A stretch of 64,000 nucleotides of DNA from Chrysogorgia sp. JL179-B06 (taxonomy: Eukaryota; Cnidaria; Anthozoa; Scleralcyonacea; Chrysogorgiidae). A model generated the notes under the pieces. It was not told the DNA's origin. It saw nothing but the letters and a program-made list of their open reading frames with translations, and did not search any database. Below, piece by piece: positions 1-12,391 of this stretch. The position numbers and the translations under genes are program-made. The stretch lies in the NCBI GenBank assembly GCA_035772405.1, contig JAYKKM010000439.1, forward strand, positions 7,451,501-7,515,500, given 5' to 3'. Position 1 is the first letter of the stretch; each line of letters begins with the position of its first letter.

Positions 1-67
1 TATTTGATGGATCGAAAAACGCAATTAATCGAATCGCTACATAACCTCGTAATTTACACCAACAAAT

Positions 68-128
68 GTCTACGACCATACCATCGGGAAAGCACCGGTT
101 CTCGTCTGATCACCGAAGTTAAGCCCGA

Positions 129-163
<35 letters not shown>

Positions 164-185
164 GGGAATACCCCGTGTCGTAGAC
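68..185 (+). rRNA. 5S ribosomal RNA, copy 1
   Basis: This is the large-subunit 5S rRNA, transcribed by RNA polymerase III from internal promoter elements. The 118-nt sequence has the universal animal 5S signatures: GATCACCGAAGTTAAGC (box A region, about gene positions 41-57) and TACTTGGATGGGTGACC (box C region, about 76-92). Positions 1-9 (GTCTACGAC) pair perfectly with 110-118 (GTCGTAGAC), forming helix I. A T5 run four bases after the gene fits a Pol III terminator. Start and end were set from the helix I pairing, so the true transcript may carry one or two extra 3' U. Distance to the next gene is 489 bp (TTA class). Confidence 0.97.
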
Positions 186-189
186 TCCA

Positions 190-194
190 TTTTT
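190..194 (+). terminator. Pol III T5 terminator of 5S (representative)
   Basis: A run of five T begins four bases after helix I in copy 1. It recurs at the same place in every unit; copy 60 has six T. Confidence 0.85.
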
Positions 195-273
195 ATGCCA
201 GCTTCACCGGCGCCCGCGTGCGTACTTTCGTCGATCCTTTCTCACGCTTATACTGGCCGAATAGCAATCGTCC

Positions 274-336
274 CGCTATCGCTTCTCGGCCTTTTTTGTG
301 GACTTGTGCCAAAAGGTCGAGAATTAGCGATAGCGC
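274..336. repeat. U2 snRNA 5'-end-like inverted repeat in the 5S spacer (TTA class, representative)
   Basis: The left arm contains ATCGCTTCTCGGCCTTTT, which equals the first 18 nt of the highly conserved metazoan U2 snRNA as I know it. The right arm (311-336) is its near-complement. Read on the minus strand, the right arm also extends into U2's next bases (CCTTTTGGC). The two arms enclose a ~14-nt loop. In this class three extra bases (TTA) interrupt the right arm. It recurs ~110 bp downstream of every 5S gene. No further U2 sequence (branch-site recognition region, Sm site) follows on either strand, so this is a fragment, not a U2 gene. Confidence 0.75.
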
Positions 337-556
337 GACATCTACGGACTTTAAAAATTGCCCAGTGCACATTAAACATGTCTACTTAGACGTAAAACAA
401 GTTGTCTTCTTTTTGGTGTGGCGGTATGTTGGATGCCGTTCAAATTTTCAAACGTATCCCATAATACATTGCGGTCATCGAATCTAAATTATTTGATGGA
501 TCGAAAAACGCAATTAATCGAATCGCTACATAACCTCGTAATTTACACCAACAAAT

Positions 557-617
557 GTCTACGACCATACCATCGGGAAAGCACCGGTTCTCGTCTGATC
601 ACCGAAGTTAAGCCCGA

Positions 618-652
<35 letters not shown>

Positions 653-674
653 GGGAATACCCCGTGTCGTAGAC
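557..674 (+). rRNA. 5S ribosomal RNA, copy 2
   Basis: Next gene +489; hairpin class TTA. Confidence 0.97.
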
Positions 675-1045
675 TCCATTTTTATGCCAGCTTCACCGGC
701 GCCCGCGTGCGTACTTTCGTCGATCCTTTCTCACGCTTATACTGGCCGAATAGCAATCGTCCCGCTATCGCTTCTCGGCCTTTTTTGTGGACTTGTGCCA
801 AAAGGTCGAGAATTAGCGATAGCGCGACATCTACGGACTTTAAAAATTGCCCAGTGCACATTAAACATGTCTACTTAGACGTAAAACAAGTTGTCTTCTT
901 TTTGGTGTGGCGGTATGTTGGATGCCGTTCAAATTTTCAAACGTATCCCATAATACATTGCGGTCATCGAATCTAAATTATTTGATGGATCGAAAAACGC
1001 AATTAATCGAATCGCTACATAACCTCGTAATTTACACCAACAAAT

Positions 1046-1106
1046 GTCTACGACCATACCATCGGGAAAGCACCGGTTCTCGTCTGATCACCGAAGTTAA
1101 GCCCGA

Positions 1107-1141
<35 letters not shown>

Positions 1142-1163
1142 GGGAATACCCCGTGTCGTAGAC
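1046..1163 (+). rRNA. 5S ribosomal RNA, copy 3
   Basis: Next gene +492; class TTA plus a 3-bp CAG insertion in the spacer. Confidence 0.97.
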
Positions 1164-1537
1164 TCCATTTTTATGCCAGCTTCACCGGCGCCCGCGTGCG
1201 TACTTTCGTCGATCCTTTCTCACGCTTATACAGCTGGCCGAATAGCAATCGTCCCGCTATCGCTTCTCGGCCTTTTTTGTGGACTTGTGCCAAAAGGTCG
1301 AGAATTAGCGATAGCGCGACATCTACGGACTTTAAAAATTGCCCAGTGCACATTAAACATGTCTACTTAGACGTAAAACAAGTTGTCTTCTTTTTGGTGT
1401 GGCGGTATGTTGGATGCCGTTCAAATTTTCAAACGTATCCCATAATACATTGCGGTCATCGAATCTAAATTATTTGATGGATCGAAAAACGCAATTAATC
1501 GAATCGCTACATAACCTCGTAATTTACACCAACAAAT

Positions 1538-1598
1538 GTCTACGACCATACCATCGGGAAAGCACCGGTTCTCGTCTGATCACCGAAGTTAAGCCCGA

Positions 1599-1633
<35 letters not shown>

Positions 1634-1655
1634 GGGAATACCCCGTGTCGTAGAC
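1538..1655 (+). rRNA. 5S ribosomal RNA, copy 4
   Basis: Next gene +489; class TTA. Confidence 0.97.
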
Positions 1656-2026
1656 TCCATTTTTATGCCAGCTTCACCGGCGCCCGCGTGCGTACTTTCG
1701 TCGATCCTTTCTCACGCTTATACTGGCCGAATAGCAATCGTCCCGCTATCGCTTCTCGGCCTTTTTTGTGGACTTGTGCCAAAAGGTCGAGAATTAGCGA
1801 TAGCGCGACATCTACGGACTTTAAAAATTGCCCAGTGCACATTAAACATGTCTACTTAGACGTAAAACAAGTTGTCTTCTTTTTGGTGTGGCGGTATGTT
1901 GGATGCCGTTCAAATTTTCAAACGTATCCCATAATACATTGCGGTCATCGAATCTAAATTATTTGATGGATCGAAAAACGCAATTAATCGAATCGCTACA
2001 TAACCTCGTAATTTACACCAACAAAT

Positions 2027-2087
2027 GTCTACGACCATACCATCGGGAAAGCACCGGTTCTCGTCTGATCACCGAAGTTAAGCCCGA

Positions 2088-2122
<35 letters not shown>

Positions 2123-2144
2123 GGGAATACCCCGTGTCGTAGAC
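2027..2144 (+). rRNA. 5S ribosomal RNA, copy 5
   Basis: Next gene +492; class TTA with the same CAG insertion as copy 3, suggesting a two-unit duplication. Confidence 0.97.
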
Positions 2145-2518
2145 TCCATTTTTATGCCAGCTTCACCGGCGCCCGCGTGCGTACTTTCGTCGATCCTTTC
2201 TCACGCTTATACAGCTGGCCGAATAGCAATCGTCCCGCTATCGCTTCTCGGCCTTTTTTGTGGACTTGTGCCAAAAGGTCGAGAATTAGCGATAGCGCGA
2301 CATCTACGGACTTTAAAAATTGCCCAGTGCACATTAAACATGTCTACTTAGACGTAAAACAAGTTGTCTTCTTTTTGGTGTGGCGGTATGTTGGATGCCG
2401 TTCAAATTTTCAAACGTATCCCATAATACATTGCGGTCATCGAATCTAAATTATTTGATGGATCGAAAAACGCAATTAATCGAATCGCTACATAACCTCG
2501 TAATTTACACCAACAAAT

Positions 2519-2579
2519 GTCTACGACCATACCATCGGGAAAGCACCGGTTCTCGTCTGATCACCGAAGTTAAGCCCGA

Positions 2580-2614
<35 letters not shown>

Positions 2615-2636
2615 GGGAATACCCCGTGTCGTAGAC
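2519..2636 (+). rRNA. 5S ribosomal RNA, copy 6
   Basis: Next gene +489; class TTA. Confidence 0.97.
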
Positions 2637-3007
2637 TCCATTTTTATGCCAGCTTCACCGGCGCCCGCGTGCGTACTTTCGTCGATCCTTTCTCACGCTT
2701 ATACTGGCCGAATAGCAATCGTCCCGCTATCGCTTCTCGGCCTTTTTTGTGGACTTGTGCCAAAAGGTCGAGAATTAGCGATAGCGCGACATCTACGGAC
2801 TTTAAAAATTGCCCAGTGCACATTAAACATGTCTACTTAGACGTAAAACAAGTTGTCTTCTTTTTGGTGTGGCGGTATGTTGGATGCCGTTCAAATTTTC
2901 AAACGTATCCCATAATACATTGCGGTCATCGAATCTAAATTATTTGATGGATCGAAAAACGCAATTAATCGAATCGCTACATAACCTCGTAATTTACACC
3001 AACAAAT

Positions 3008-3068
3008 GTCTACGACCATACCATCGGGAAAGCACCGGTTCTCGTCTGATCACCGAAGTTAAGCCCGA

Positions 3069-3103
<35 letters not shown>

Positions 3104-3125
3104 GGGAATACCCCGTGTCGTAGAC
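3008..3125 (+). rRNA. 5S ribosomal RNA, copy 7
   Basis: Next gene +489; class TTA; GGTACGTT spacer variant. Confidence 0.97.
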
Positions 3126-3496
3126 TCCATTTTTATGCCAGCTTCACCGGCGCCCGCGTGCGTACTTTCGTCGATCCTTTCTCACGCTTATACTGGCCGA
3201 ATAGCAATCGTCCCGCTATCGCTTCTCGGCCTTTTTTGTGGACTTGTGCCAAAAGGTCGAGAATTAGCGATAGCGCGACATCTACGGACTTTAAAAATTG
3301 CCCAGTGCACATTAAACATGTCTACTTAGACGTAAAACAAGTTGTCTTCTTTTTGGTGTGGCGGTACGTTGGATGCCGTTCAAATTTTCAAACGTATCCC
3401 ATAATACATTGCGGTCATCGAATCTAAATTATTTGATGGATCGAAAAACGCAATTAATCGAATCGCTACATAACCTCGTAATTTACACCAACAAAT

Positions 3497-3557
3497 GTCT
3501 ACGACCATACCATCGGGAAAGCACCGGTTCTCGTCTGATCACCGAAGTTAAGCCCGA

Positions 3558-3592
<35 letters not shown>

Positions 3593-3614
3593 GGGAATAC
3601 CCCGTGTCGTAGAC
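3497..3614 (+). rRNA. 5S ribosomal RNA, copy 8
   Basis: Next gene +489; class TTA; GGTACGTT spacer variant. Confidence 0.97.
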
Positions 3615-3985
3615 TCCATTTTTATGCCAGCTTCACCGGCGCCCGCGTGCGTACTTTCGTCGATCCTTTCTCACGCTTATACTGGCCGAATAGCAATCGT
3701 CCCGCTATCGCTTCTCGGCCTTTTTTGTGGACTTGTGCCAAAAGGTCGAGAATTAGCGATAGCGCGACATCTACGGACTTTAAAAATTGCCCAGTGCACA
3801 TTAAACATGTCTACTTAGACGTAAAACAAGTTGTCTTCTTTTTGGTGTGGCGGTACGTTGGATGCCGTTCAAATTTTCAAACGTATCCCATAATACATTG
3901 CGGTCATCGAATCTAAATTATTTGATGGATCGAAAAACGCAATTAATCGAATCGCTACATAACCTCGTAATTTACACCAACAAAT

Positions 3986-4046
3986 GTCTACGACCATACC
4001 ATCGGGAAAGCACCGGTTCTCGTCTGATCACCGAAGTTAAGCCCGA

Positions 4047-4081
<35 letters not shown>

Positions 4082-4103
4082 GGGAATACCCCGTGTCGTA
4101 GAC
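3986..4103 (+). rRNA. 5S ribosomal RNA, copy 9
   Basis: Next gene +489; class TTA. Confidence 0.97.
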
Positions 4104-4474
4104 TCCATTTTTATGCCAGCTTCACCGGCGCCCGCGTGCGTACTTTCGTCGATCCTTTCTCACGCTTATACTGGCCGAATAGCAATCGTCCCGCTATCGC
4201 TTCTCGGCCTTTTTTGTGGACTTGTGCCAAAAGGTCGAGAATTAGCGATAGCGCGACATCTACGGACTTTAAAAATTGCCCAGTGCACATTAAACATGTC
4301 TACTTAGACGTAAAACAAGTTGTCTTCTTTTTGGTGTGGCGGTATGTTGGATGCCGTTCAAATTTTCAAACGTATCCCATAATACATTGCGGTCATCGAA
4401 TCTAAATTATTTGATGGATCGAAAAACGCAATTAATCGAATCGCTACATAACCTCGTAATTTACACCAACAAAT

Positions 4475-4535
4475 GTCTACGACCATACCATCGGGAAAGC
4501 ACCGGTTCTCGTCTGATCACCGAAGTTAAGCCCGA

Positions 4536-4570
<35 letters not shown>

Positions 4571-4592
4571 GGGAATACCCCGTGTCGTAGAC
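4475..4592 (+). rRNA. 5S ribosomal RNA, copy 10
   Basis: Next gene +489; class TTA. Confidence 0.97.
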
Positions 4593-4963
4593 TCCATTTT
4601 TATGCCAGCTTCACCGGCGCCCGCGTGCGTACTTTCGTCGATCCTTTCTCACGCTTATACTGGCCGAATAGCAATCGTCCCGCTATCGCTTCTCGGCCTT
4701 TTTTGTGGACTTGTGCCAAAAGGTCGAGAATTAGCGATAGCGCGACATCTACGGACTTTAAAAATTGCCCAGTGCACATTAAACATGTCTACTTAGACGT
4801 AAAACAAGTTGTCTTCTTTTTGGTGTGGCGGTATGTTGGATGCCGTTCAAATTTTCAAACGTATCCCATAATACATTGCGGTCATCGAATCTAAATTATT
4901 TGATGGATCGAAAAACGCAATTAATCGAATCGCTACATAACCTCGTAATTTACACCAACAAAT

Positions 4964-5024
4964 GTCTACGACCATACCATCGGGAAAGCACCGGTTCTCG
5001 TCTGATCACCGAAGTTAAGCCCGA

Positions 5025-5059
<35 letters not shown>

Positions 5060-5081
5060 GGGAATACCCCGTGTCGTAGAC
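4964..5081 (+). rRNA. 5S ribosomal RNA, copy 11
   Basis: Next gene +489; class TTA. Confidence 0.97.
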
Positions 5082-5452
5082 TCCATTTTTATGCCAGCTT
5101 CACCGGCGCCCGCGTGCGTACTTTCGTCGATCCTTTCTCACGCTTATACTGGCCGAATAGCAATCGTCCCGCTATCGCTTCTCGGCCTTTTTTGTGGACT
5201 TGTGCCAAAAGGTCGAGAATTAGCGATAGCGCGACATCTACGGACTTTAAAAATTGCCCAGTGCACATTAAACATGTCTACTTAGACGTAAAACAAGTTG
5301 TCTTCTTTTTGGTGTGGCGGTATGTTGGATGCCGTTCAAATTTTCAAACGTATCCCATAATACATTGCGGTCATCGAATCTAAATTATTTGATGGATCGA
5401 AAAACGCAATTAATCGAATCGCTACATAACCTCGTAATTTACACCAACAAAT

Positions 5453-5513
5453 GTCTACGACCATACCATCGGGAAAGCACCGGTTCTCGTCTGATCACCG
5501 AAGTTAAGCCCGA

Positions 5514-5548
<35 letters not shown>

Positions 5549-5570
5549 GGGAATACCCCGTGTCGTAGAC
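5453..5570 (+). rRNA. 5S ribosomal RNA, copy 12
   Basis: Next gene +489; class TTA. Confidence 0.97.
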
Positions 5571-5941
5571 TCCATTTTTATGCCAGCTTCACCGGCGCCC
5601 GCGTGCGTACTTTCGTCGATCCTTTCTCACGCTTATACTGGCCGAATAGCAATCGTCCCGCTATCGCTTCTCGGCCTTTTTTGTGGACTTGTGCCAAAAG
5701 GTCGAGAATTAGCGATAGCGCGACATCTACGGACTTTAAAAATTGCCCAGTGCACATTAAACATGTCTACTTAGACGTAAAACAAGTTGTCTTCTTTTTG
5801 GTGTGGCGGTATGTTGGATGCCGTTCAAATTTTCAAACGTATCCCATAATACATTGCGGTCATCGAATCTAAATTATTTGATGGATCGAAAAACGCAATT
5901 AATCGAATCGCTACATAACCTCGTAATTTACACCAACAAAT

Positions 5942-6002
5942 GTCTACGACCATACCATCGGGAAAGCACCGGTTCTCGTCTGATCACCGAAGTTAAGCCC
6001 GA

Positions 6003-6037
<35 letters not shown>

Positions 6038-6059
6038 GGGAATACCCCGTGTCGTAGAC
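5942..6059 (+). rRNA. 5S ribosomal RNA, copy 13
   Basis: Next gene +489; class TTA. Confidence 0.97.
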
Positions 6060-6430
6060 TCCATTTTTATGCCAGCTTCACCGGCGCCCGCGTGCGTACT
6101 TTCGTCGATCCTTTCTCACGCTTATACTGGCCGAATAGCAATCGTCCCGCTATCGCTTCTCGGCCTTTTTTGTGGACTTGTGCCAAAAGGTCGAGAATTA
6201 GCGATAGCGCGACATCTACGGACTTTAAAAATTGCCCAGTGCACATTAAACATGTCTACTTAGACGTAAAACAAGTTGTCTTCTTTTTGGTGTGGCGGTA
6301 TGTTGGATGCCGTTCAAATTTTCAAACGTATCCCATAATACATTGCGGTCATCGAATCTAAATTATTTGATGGATCGAAAAACGCAATTAATCGAATCGC
6401 TACATAACCTCGTAATTTACACCAACAAAT

Positions 6431-6491
6431 GTCTACGACCATACCATCGGGAAAGCACCGGTTCTCGTCTGATCACCGAAGTTAAGCCCGA

Positions 6492-6526
<35 letters not shown>

Positions 6527-6548
6527 GGGAATACCCCGTGTCGTAGAC
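6431..6548 (+). rRNA. 5S ribosomal RNA, copy 14
   Basis: Next gene +489; class TTA. Confidence 0.97.
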
Positions 6549-6919
6549 TCCATTTTTATGCCAGCTTCACCGGCGCCCGCGTGCGTACTTTCGTCGATCC
6601 TTTCTCACGCTTATACTGGCCGAATAGCAATCGTCCCGCTATCGCTTCTCGGCCTTTTTTGTGGACTTGTGCCAAAAGGTCGAGAATTAGCGATAGCGCG
6701 ACATCTACGGACTTTAAAAATTGCCCAGTGCACATTAAACATGTCTACTTAGACGTAAAACAAGTTGTCTTCTTTTTGGTGTGGCGGTATGTTGGATGCC
6801 GTTCAAATTTTCAAACGTATCCCATAATACATTGCGGTCATCGAATCTAAATTATTTGATGGATCGAAAAACGCAATTAATCGAATCGCTACATAACCTC
6901 GTAATTTACACCAACAAAT

Positions 6920-6980
6920 GTCTACGACCATACCATCGGGAAAGCACCGGTTCTCGTCTGATCACCGAAGTTAAGCCCGA

Positions 6981-7015
<35 letters not shown>

Positions 7016-7037
7016 GGGAATACCCCGTGTCGTAGAC
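6920..7037 (+). rRNA. 5S ribosomal RNA, copy 15
   Basis: Next gene +487; first unit without the hairpin insertion (486 class) plus one extra T near 7261; GGTACGTT variant. Confidence 0.97.
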
Positions 7038-7406
7038 TCCATTTTTATGCCAGCTTCACCGGCGCCCGCGTGCGTACTTTCGTCGATCCTTTCTCACGCT
7101 TATACTGGCCGAATAGCAATCGTCCCGCTATCGCTTCTCGGCCTTTTTTGTGGACTTGTGCCAAAAGGTCGAGAAGCGATAGCGCGACATCTACGGACTT
7201 TAAAAATTGCCCAGTGCACATTAAACATGTCTACTTAGACGTAAAACAAGTTGTCTTCTTTTTTGGTGTGGCGGTACGTTGGATGCCGTTCAAATTTTCA
7301 AACGTATCCCATAATACATTGCGGTCATCGAATCTAAATTATTTGATGGATCGAAAAACGCAATTAATCGAATCGCTACATAACCTCGTAATTTACACCA
7401 ACAAAT

Positions 7407-7467
7407 GTCTACGACCATACCATCGGGAAAGCACCGGTTCTCGTCTGATCACCGAAGTTAAGCCCGA

Positions 7468-7502
<35 letters not shown>

Positions 7503-7524
7503 GGGAATACCCCGTGTCGTAGAC
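7407..7524 (+). rRNA. 5S ribosomal RNA, copy 16
   Basis: Next gene +491; class TTA plus a CG dinucleotide gain just downstream (about 7556). Confidence 0.97.
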
Positions 7525-7897
7525 TCCATTTTTATGCCAGCTTCACCGGCGCCCGCGCGTGCGTACTTTCGTCGATCCTTTCTCACGCTTATACTGGCCG
7601 AATAGCAATCGTCCCGCTATCGCTTCTCGGCCTTTTTTGTGGACTTGTGCCAAAAGGTCGAGAATTAGCGATAGCGCGACATCTACGGACTTTAAAAATT
7701 GCCCAGTGCACATTAAACATGTCTACTTAGACGTAAAACAAGTTGTCTTCTTTTTGGTGTGGCGGTATGTTGGATGCCGTTCAAATTTTCAAACGTATCC
7801 CATAATACATTGCGGTCATCGAATCTAAATTATTTGATGGATCGAAAAACGCAATTAATCGAATCGCTACATAACCTCGTAATTTACACCAACAAAT

Positions 7898-7958
7898 GTC
7901 TACGACCATACCATCGGGAAAGCACCGGTTCTCGTCTGATCACCGAAGTTAAGCCCGA

Positions 7959-7993
<35 letters not shown>

Positions 7994-8015
7994 GGGAATA
8001 CCCCGTGTCGTAGAC
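7898..8015 (+). rRNA. 5S ribosomal RNA, copy 17
   Basis: Next gene +489; class TTA. Confidence 0.97.
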
Positions 8016-8386
8016 TCCATTTTTATGCCAGCTTCACCGGCGCCCGCGTGCGTACTTTCGTCGATCCTTTCTCACGCTTATACTGGCCGAATAGCAATCG
8101 TCCCGCTATCGCTTCTCGGCCTTTTTTGTGGACTTGTGCCAAAAGGTCGAGAATTAGCGATAGCGCGACATCTACGGACTTTAAAAATTGCCCAGTGCAC
8201 ATTAAACATGTCTACTTAGACGTAAAACAAGTTGTCTTCTTTTTGGTGTGGCGGTATGTTGGATGCCGTTCAAATTTTCAAACGTATCCCATAATACATT
8301 GCGGTCATCGAATCTAAATTATTTGATGGATCGAAAAACGCAATTAATCGAATCGCTACATAACCTCGTAATTTACACCAACAAAT

Positions 8387-8447
8387 GTCTACGACCATAC
8401 CATCGGGAAAGCACCGGTTCTCGTCTGATCACCGAAGTTAAGCCCGA

Positions 8448-8482
<35 letters not shown>

Positions 8483-8504
8483 GGGAATACCCCGTGTCGT
8501 AGAC
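8387..8504 (+). rRNA. 5S ribosomal RNA, copy 18
   Basis: Next gene +489; class TTA; GGTACGTT variant. Confidence 0.97.
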
Positions 8505-8875
8505 TCCATTTTTATGCCAGCTTCACCGGCGCCCGCGTGCGTACTTTCGTCGATCCTTTCTCACGCTTATACTGGCCGAATAGCAATCGTCCCGCTATCG
8601 CTTCTCGGCCTTTTTTGTGGACTTGTGCCAAAAGGTCGAGAATTAGCGATAGCGCGACATCTACGGACTTTAAAAATTGCCCAGTGCACATTAAACATGT
8701 CTACTTAGACGTAAAACAAGTTGTCTTCTTTTTGGTGTGGCGGTACGTTGGATGCCGTTCAAATTTTCAAACGTATCCCATAATACATTGCGGTCATCGA
8801 ATCTAAATTATTTGATGGATCGAAAAACGCAATTAATCGAATCGCTACATAACCTCGTAATTTACACCAACAAAT

Positions 8876-8936
8876 GTCTACGACCATACCATCGGGAAAG
8901 CACCGGTTCTCGTCTGATCACCGAAGTTAAGCCCGA

Positions 8937-8971
<35 letters not shown>

Positions 8972-8993
8972 GGGAATACCCCGTGTCGTAGAC
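8876..8993 (+). rRNA. 5S ribosomal RNA, copy 19
   Basis: Next gene +489; class TTA; GGTACGTT variant. Confidence 0.97.
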
Positions 8994-9364
8994 TCCATTT
9001 TTATGCCAGCTTCACCGGCGCCCGCGTGCGTACTTTCGTCGATCCTTTCTCACGCTTATACTGGCCGAATAGCAATCGTCCCGCTATCGCTTCTCGGCCT
9101 TTTTTGTGGACTTGTGCCAAAAGGTCGAGAATTAGCGATAGCGCGACATCTACGGACTTTAAAAATTGCCCAGTGCACATTAAACATGTCTACTTAGACG
9201 TAAAACAAGTTGTCTTCTTTTTGGTGTGGCGGTACGTTGGATGCCGTTCAAATTTTCAAACGTATCCCATAATACATTGCGGTCATCGAATCTAAATTAT
9301 TTGATGGATCGAAAAACGCAATTAATCGAATCGCTACATAACCTCGTAATTTACACCAACAAAT

Positions 9365-9425
9365 GTCTACGACCATACCATCGGGAAAGCACCGGTTCTC
9401 GTCTGATCACCGAAGTTAAGCCCGA

Positions 9426-9460
<35 letters not shown>

Positions 9461-9482
9461 GGGAATACCCCGTGTCGTAGAC
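9365..9482 (+). rRNA. 5S ribosomal RNA, copy 20
   Basis: Next gene +489; class TTA; GGTACGTT variant. Confidence 0.97.
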
Positions 9483-9853
9483 TCCATTTTTATGCCAGCT
9501 TCACCGGCGCCCGCGTGCGTACTTTCGTCGATCCTTTCTCACGCTTATACTGGCCGAATAGCAATCGTCCCGCTATCGCTTCTCGGCCTTTTTTGTGGAC
9601 TTGTGCCAAAAGGTCGAGAATTAGCGATAGCGCGACATCTACGGACTTTAAAAATTGCCCAGTGCACATTAAACATGTCTACTTAGACGTAAAACAAGTT
9701 GTCTTCTTTTTGGTGTGGCGGTACGTTGGATGCCGTTCAAATTTTCAAACGTATCCCATAATACATTGCGGTCATCGAATCTAAATTATTTGATGGATCG
9801 AAAAACGCAATTAATCGAATCGCTACATAACCTCGTAATTTACACCAACAAAT

Positions 9854-9914
9854 GTCTACGACCATACCATCGGGAAAGCACCGGTTCTCGTCTGATCACC
9901 GAAGTTAAGCCCGA

Positions 9915-9949
<35 letters not shown>

Positions 9950-9971
9950 GGGAATACCCCGTGTCGTAGAC
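9854..9971 (+). rRNA. 5S ribosomal RNA, copy 21
   Basis: Next gene +486; no hairpin insertion. Confidence 0.97.
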
Positions 9972-10339
9972 TCCATTTTTATGCCAGCTTCACCGGCGCC
10001 CGCGTGCGTACTTTCGTCGATCCTTTCTCACGCTTATACTGGCCGAATAGCAATCGTCCCGCTATCGCTTCTCGGCCTTTTTTGTGGACTTGTGCCAAAA
10101 GGTCGAGAAGCGATAGCGCGACATCTACGGACTTTAAAAATTGCCCAGTGCACATTAAACATGTCTACTTAGACGTAAAACAAGTTGTCTTCTTTTTGGT
10201 GTGGCGGTATGTTGGATGCCGTTCAAATTTTCAAACGTATCCCATAATACATTGCGGTCATCGAATCTAAATTATTTGATGGATCGAAAAACGCAATTAA
10301 TCGAATCGCTACATAACCTCGTAATTTACACCAACAAAT

Positions 10340-10400
10340 GTCTACGACCATACCATCGGGAAAGCACCGGTTCTCGTCTGATCACCGAAGTTAAGCCCGA

Positions 10401-10435
<35 letters not shown>

Positions 10436-10457
10436 GGGAATACCCCGTGTCGTAGAC
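10340..10457 (+). rRNA. 5S ribosomal RNA, copy 22
   Basis: Next gene +489; class TTA. Confidence 0.97.
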
Positions 10458-10828
10458 TCCATTTTTATGCCAGCTTCACCGGCGCCCGCGTGCGTACTTT
10501 CGTCGATCCTTTCTCACGCTTATACTGGCCGAATAGCAATCGTCCCGCTATCGCTTCTCGGCCTTTTTTGTGGACTTGTGCCAAAAGGTCGAGAATTAGC
10601 GATAGCGCGACATCTACGGACTTTAAAAATTGCCCAGTGCACATTAAACATGTCTACTTAGACGTAAAACAAGTTGTCTTCTTTTTGGTGTGGCGGTATG
10701 TTGGATGCCGTTCAAATTTTCAAACGTATCCCATAATACATTGCGGTCATCGAATCTAAATTATTTGATGGATCGAAAAACGCAATTAATCGAATCGCTA
10801 CATAACCTCGTAATTTACACCAACAAAT

Positions 10829-10889
10829 GTCTACGACCATACCATCGGGAAAGCACCGGTTCTCGTCTGATCACCGAAGTTAAGCCCGA

Positions 10890-10924
<35 letters not shown>

Positions 10925-10946
10925 GGGAATACCCCGTGTCGTAGAC
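10829..10946 (+). rRNA. 5S ribosomal RNA, copy 23
   Basis: Next gene +489; class TTA; GGTACGTT variant. Confidence 0.97.
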
Positions 10947-11317
10947 TCCATTTTTATGCCAGCTTCACCGGCGCCCGCGTGCGTACTTTCGTCGATCCTT
11001 TCTCACGCTTATACTGGCCGAATAGCAATCGTCCCGCTATCGCTTCTCGGCCTTTTTTGTGGACTTGTGCCAAAAGGTCGAGAATTAGCGATAGCGCGAC
11101 ATCTACGGACTTTAAAAATTGCCCAGTGCACATTAAACATGTCTACTTAGACGTAAAACAAGTTGTCTTCTTTTTGGTGTGGCGGTACGTTGGATGCCGT
11201 TCAAATTTTCAAACGTATCCCATAATACATTGCGGTCATCGAATCTAAATTATTTGATGGATCGAAAAACGCAATTAATCGAATCGCTACATAACCTCGT
11301 AATTTACACCAACAAAT

Positions 11318-11378
11318 GTCTACGACCATACCATCGGGAAAGCACCGGTTCTCGTCTGATCACCGAAGTTAAGCCCGA

Positions 11379-11413
<35 letters not shown>

Positions 11414-11435
11414 GGGAATACCCCGTGTCGTAGAC
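11318..11435 (+). rRNA. 5S ribosomal RNA, copy 24
   Basis: Next gene +489; class TTA. Confidence 0.97.
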
Positions 11436-11806
11436 TCCATTTTTATGCCAGCTTCACCGGCGCCCGCGTGCGTACTTTCGTCGATCCTTTCTCACGCTTA
11501 TACTGGCCGAATAGCAATCGTCCCGCTATCGCTTCTCGGCCTTTTTTGTGGACTTGTGCCAAAAGGTCGAGAATTAGCGATAGCGCGACATCTACGGACT
11601 TTAAAAATTGCCCAGTGCACATTAAACATGTCTACTTAGACGTAAAACAAGTTGTCTTCTTTTTGGTGTGGCGGTATGTTGGATGCCGTTCAAATTTTCA
11701 AACGTATCCCATAATACATTGCGGTCATCGAATCTAAATTATTTGATGGATCGAAAAACGCAATTAATCGAATCGCTACATAACCTCGTAATTTACACCA
11801 ACAAAT

Positions 11807-11867
11807 GTCTACGACCATACCATCGGGAAAGCACCGGTTCTCGTCTGATCACCGAAGTTAAGCCCGA

Positions 11868-11902
<35 letters not shown>

Positions 11903-11924
11903 GGGAATACCCCGTGTCGTAGAC
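11807..11924 (+). rRNA. 5S ribosomal RNA, copy 25
   Basis: Next gene +489; class TTA; GGTACGTT variant. Confidence 0.97.
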
Positions 11925-12295
11925 TCCATTTTTATGCCAGCTTCACCGGCGCCCGCGTGCGTACTTTCGTCGATCCTTTCTCACGCTTATACTGGCCGAA
12001 TAGCAATCGTCCCGCTATCGCTTCTCGGCCTTTTTTGTGGACTTGTGCCAAAAGGTCGAGAATTAGCGATAGCGCGACATCTACGGACTTTAAAAATTGC
12101 CCAGTGCACATTAAACATGTCTACTTAGACGTAAAACAAGTTGTCTTCTTTTTGGTGTGGCGGTACGTTGGATGCCGTTCAAATTTTCAAACGTATCCCA
12201 TAATACATTGCGGTCATCGAATCTAAATTATTTGATGGATCGAAAAACGCAATTAATCGAATCGCTACATAACCTCGTAATTTACACCAACAAAT

Positions 12296-12356
12296 GTCTA
12301 CGACCATACCATCGGGAAAGCACCGGTTCTCGTCTGATCACCGAAGTTAAGCCCGA

Positions 12357-12391
<35 letters not shown>

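Noticed and set aside
366..395. GTCTACTTAGAC in the spacer as a deleted 5S relic (5S starts GTCTAC and ends TAGAC)
   Set aside because: Only six and five bases match, which is too short to support.
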